DNA from: Hippophae tibetana | Lineage: Eukaryota > Streptophyta > Magnoliopsida > Rosales > Elaeagnaceae | Direction of reading: 5' to 3' | NCBI GenBank assembly: GCA_037013495.1 | Contig: CM072811.1 | Location: 15,754,659-15,818,658, forward strand | DNA length: 64,000 nucleotides | Part shown: positions 63,126 through 64,000 of the stretch, piece after piece | Position numbering within the stretch: the stretch's first letter is position 1 | Layout of the letters: each line of letters opens with the position of its first letter | The notes under the pieces: model-generated | Database searches by the model: none | Told to the model about the DNA's origin: nothing | What the model saw: the letters and a program-made list of their open reading frames with translations, nothing else | Translations under genes and position numbers: made by a program

Positions 63126-63576
63126 TTTTTCTAATCTTTAGCATGTGATTTGGAGAGAAAGAAATTTGGTTCATTCTCTACCATTTTGGGCATGATTTGT
63201 AGAGAAAGAAGTCTGGTTGATTCTTTACCATTATGGTAGTTACCCTTTCTTATATGGGCATGTAATGCATGTAATAGCCTATACATAGGCCTTTTCAATT
63301 CAATAAAAAGTAGAATATTTAAAATCAAAAATTGTGAGAGAAAAGTTTCTCTTTGGTTATTTGAAAAACTTTTTGAACTTATCAGATTTATCTGTGGTGT
63401 TCATACCTCAACTTATCAATCAAGTCTTCATTCCTTGATTGTGGCATCTTCCTCGTACCAAGGTTCATATCTCTTTATAGGTGTTGGGTTGTGGTTTCCT
63501 TTCAAACCTATAATAGAATGATCATAGGAACTAATTTTTTTACGCCTTTCGTCACAAGTTGGCATGGCTCGCTTCA
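63126..63576 (+). repeat. LTR of a chromovirus-like element, plus
   Basis: It matches 54030-54690 reversed, has an AATAAA at about 63300-63305, and ends GCTCGCTTCA four bases before the primer site. The 5' boundary is uncertain. Confidence 0.6.
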
Positions 63577-63579
63577 TTT

Positions 63580-63590
63580 TGGTATCAGAG
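63580..63590 (+). other. Primer binding site (initiator tRNA-Met)
   Basis: TGGTATCAGAG, the plant initiator tRNA-Met primer site, four bases after the LTR end. Confidence 0.75.
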
Positions 63591-64000
63591 AAAAGAAGAA
63601 ATCTTGTTGTTTATAGTTTCAAAAAAATAAAATTTTGATAAATTGGCATTGCAACTTTAAACAACCATAACTTTTGACTCAGGTAACGAAATAACTATTA
63701 TAATATATATAAAAAAAGATCTTGAAAAGATTTCCAACAAAAACAAAAGGAGAGATCTTAAATAAAAGAAGAATATTTGCAATTATGATTATTTATTCTC
63801 ATATTCTTTCCATATTCCTTTTAGTTTCCATTCATTGAAAAGAAAGATCTTGAAAAAAGATTTCTAGGTTGAGATTATTTCTTTCCTATTTTAACTTTCC
63901 ATAATAGATTTTCTTCTTTCTTTCCTTTCTTCATAGATCTGAATCTGATTGGAAACCTACCCTTTTGTACTCATTATCTTCTTGCTCTTAGGATCCAAAT
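63591..64000 (+). mobile_element. Leader of a chromovirus-like element, continuing past the window
   Basis: Resembles 6350-6880 reversed, including CAACCATAACTTTTGACTC and a repeated AGATCTTGAAAAGATTTC block. It is non-coding; gag would be expected beyond the right edge. Confidence 0.6.

Overview
The window looks like nuclear DNA from a dicot plant: it is AT-rich, crowded with nested LTR retrotransposon relics of plant type (Athila-like and chromovirus-like Ty3/gypsy; Sirevirus-like and other Ty1/copia), and carries one intact host gene. That gene, at 23537-24154 (+), is an intronless secreted Kunitz-type (miraculin-like) protease inhibitor with a TATA box, W-box-like sites and a poly(A) signal. 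No tRNA, rRNA or other clearly intact host gene was found.

Layout: 1-4550 is the 3' end and LTR of an Athila-like element (+) with a solo LTR of another family inside its LTR. 4551-7930 is a chromovirus-like gag/protease/leader/LTR relic (-). 7931-11072 is a Sirevirus-like copia relic (+). 11073-20085 is an Athila-like element (-) holding a solo LTR (14768-16305) and a block of CACTA-like hairpin repeats. 20128-22503 is a cluster of non-coding palindromic structures: a 340-bp palindrome made of two head-to-head tRNA-promoter-like units, an array of 16-bp palindromes on a 32-bp period, and an inverted repeat with arms of about 530 bp. The inhibitor gene follows, about 1 kb from that inverted repeat. 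24281-26990 is AT-rich with no gene. 26995-29665 is the tail of a chromodomain-bearing Ty3/gypsy element with its LTR. 30528-34170 is one solo LTR inside another of the same family in opposite orientation. 34843-35017 is a second, decayed copy of the 32-bp palindrome array. 35542-40864 is a Ty1/copia element with both LTRs and matching target duplications, set in sequence that may be remains of a host gene. 42430-43170 is a tandem array with a monomer near 177 bp. 43193-49040 holds Athila-like and second-family LTR pieces (-). 49040-55233 is a shuffled set of chromovirus-like pieces in both orientations. 55234-57259 is a solo LTR, 57395-62836 an Athila-like relic (+), and 62837-64000 a chromovirus-like relic (+) with a primer binding site.

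The most unusual signal is the 32-bp-period palindrome array at 20874-21069, which recurs in inverse orientation at 34843-35017 together with its flanking sequence. The first copy adjoins the long inverted repeat, which suggests a non-autonomous mobile element family that I do not recognise. All similarities were judged by eye; clade names for the retroelements come from recognised protein motifs and were not confirmed by a search.
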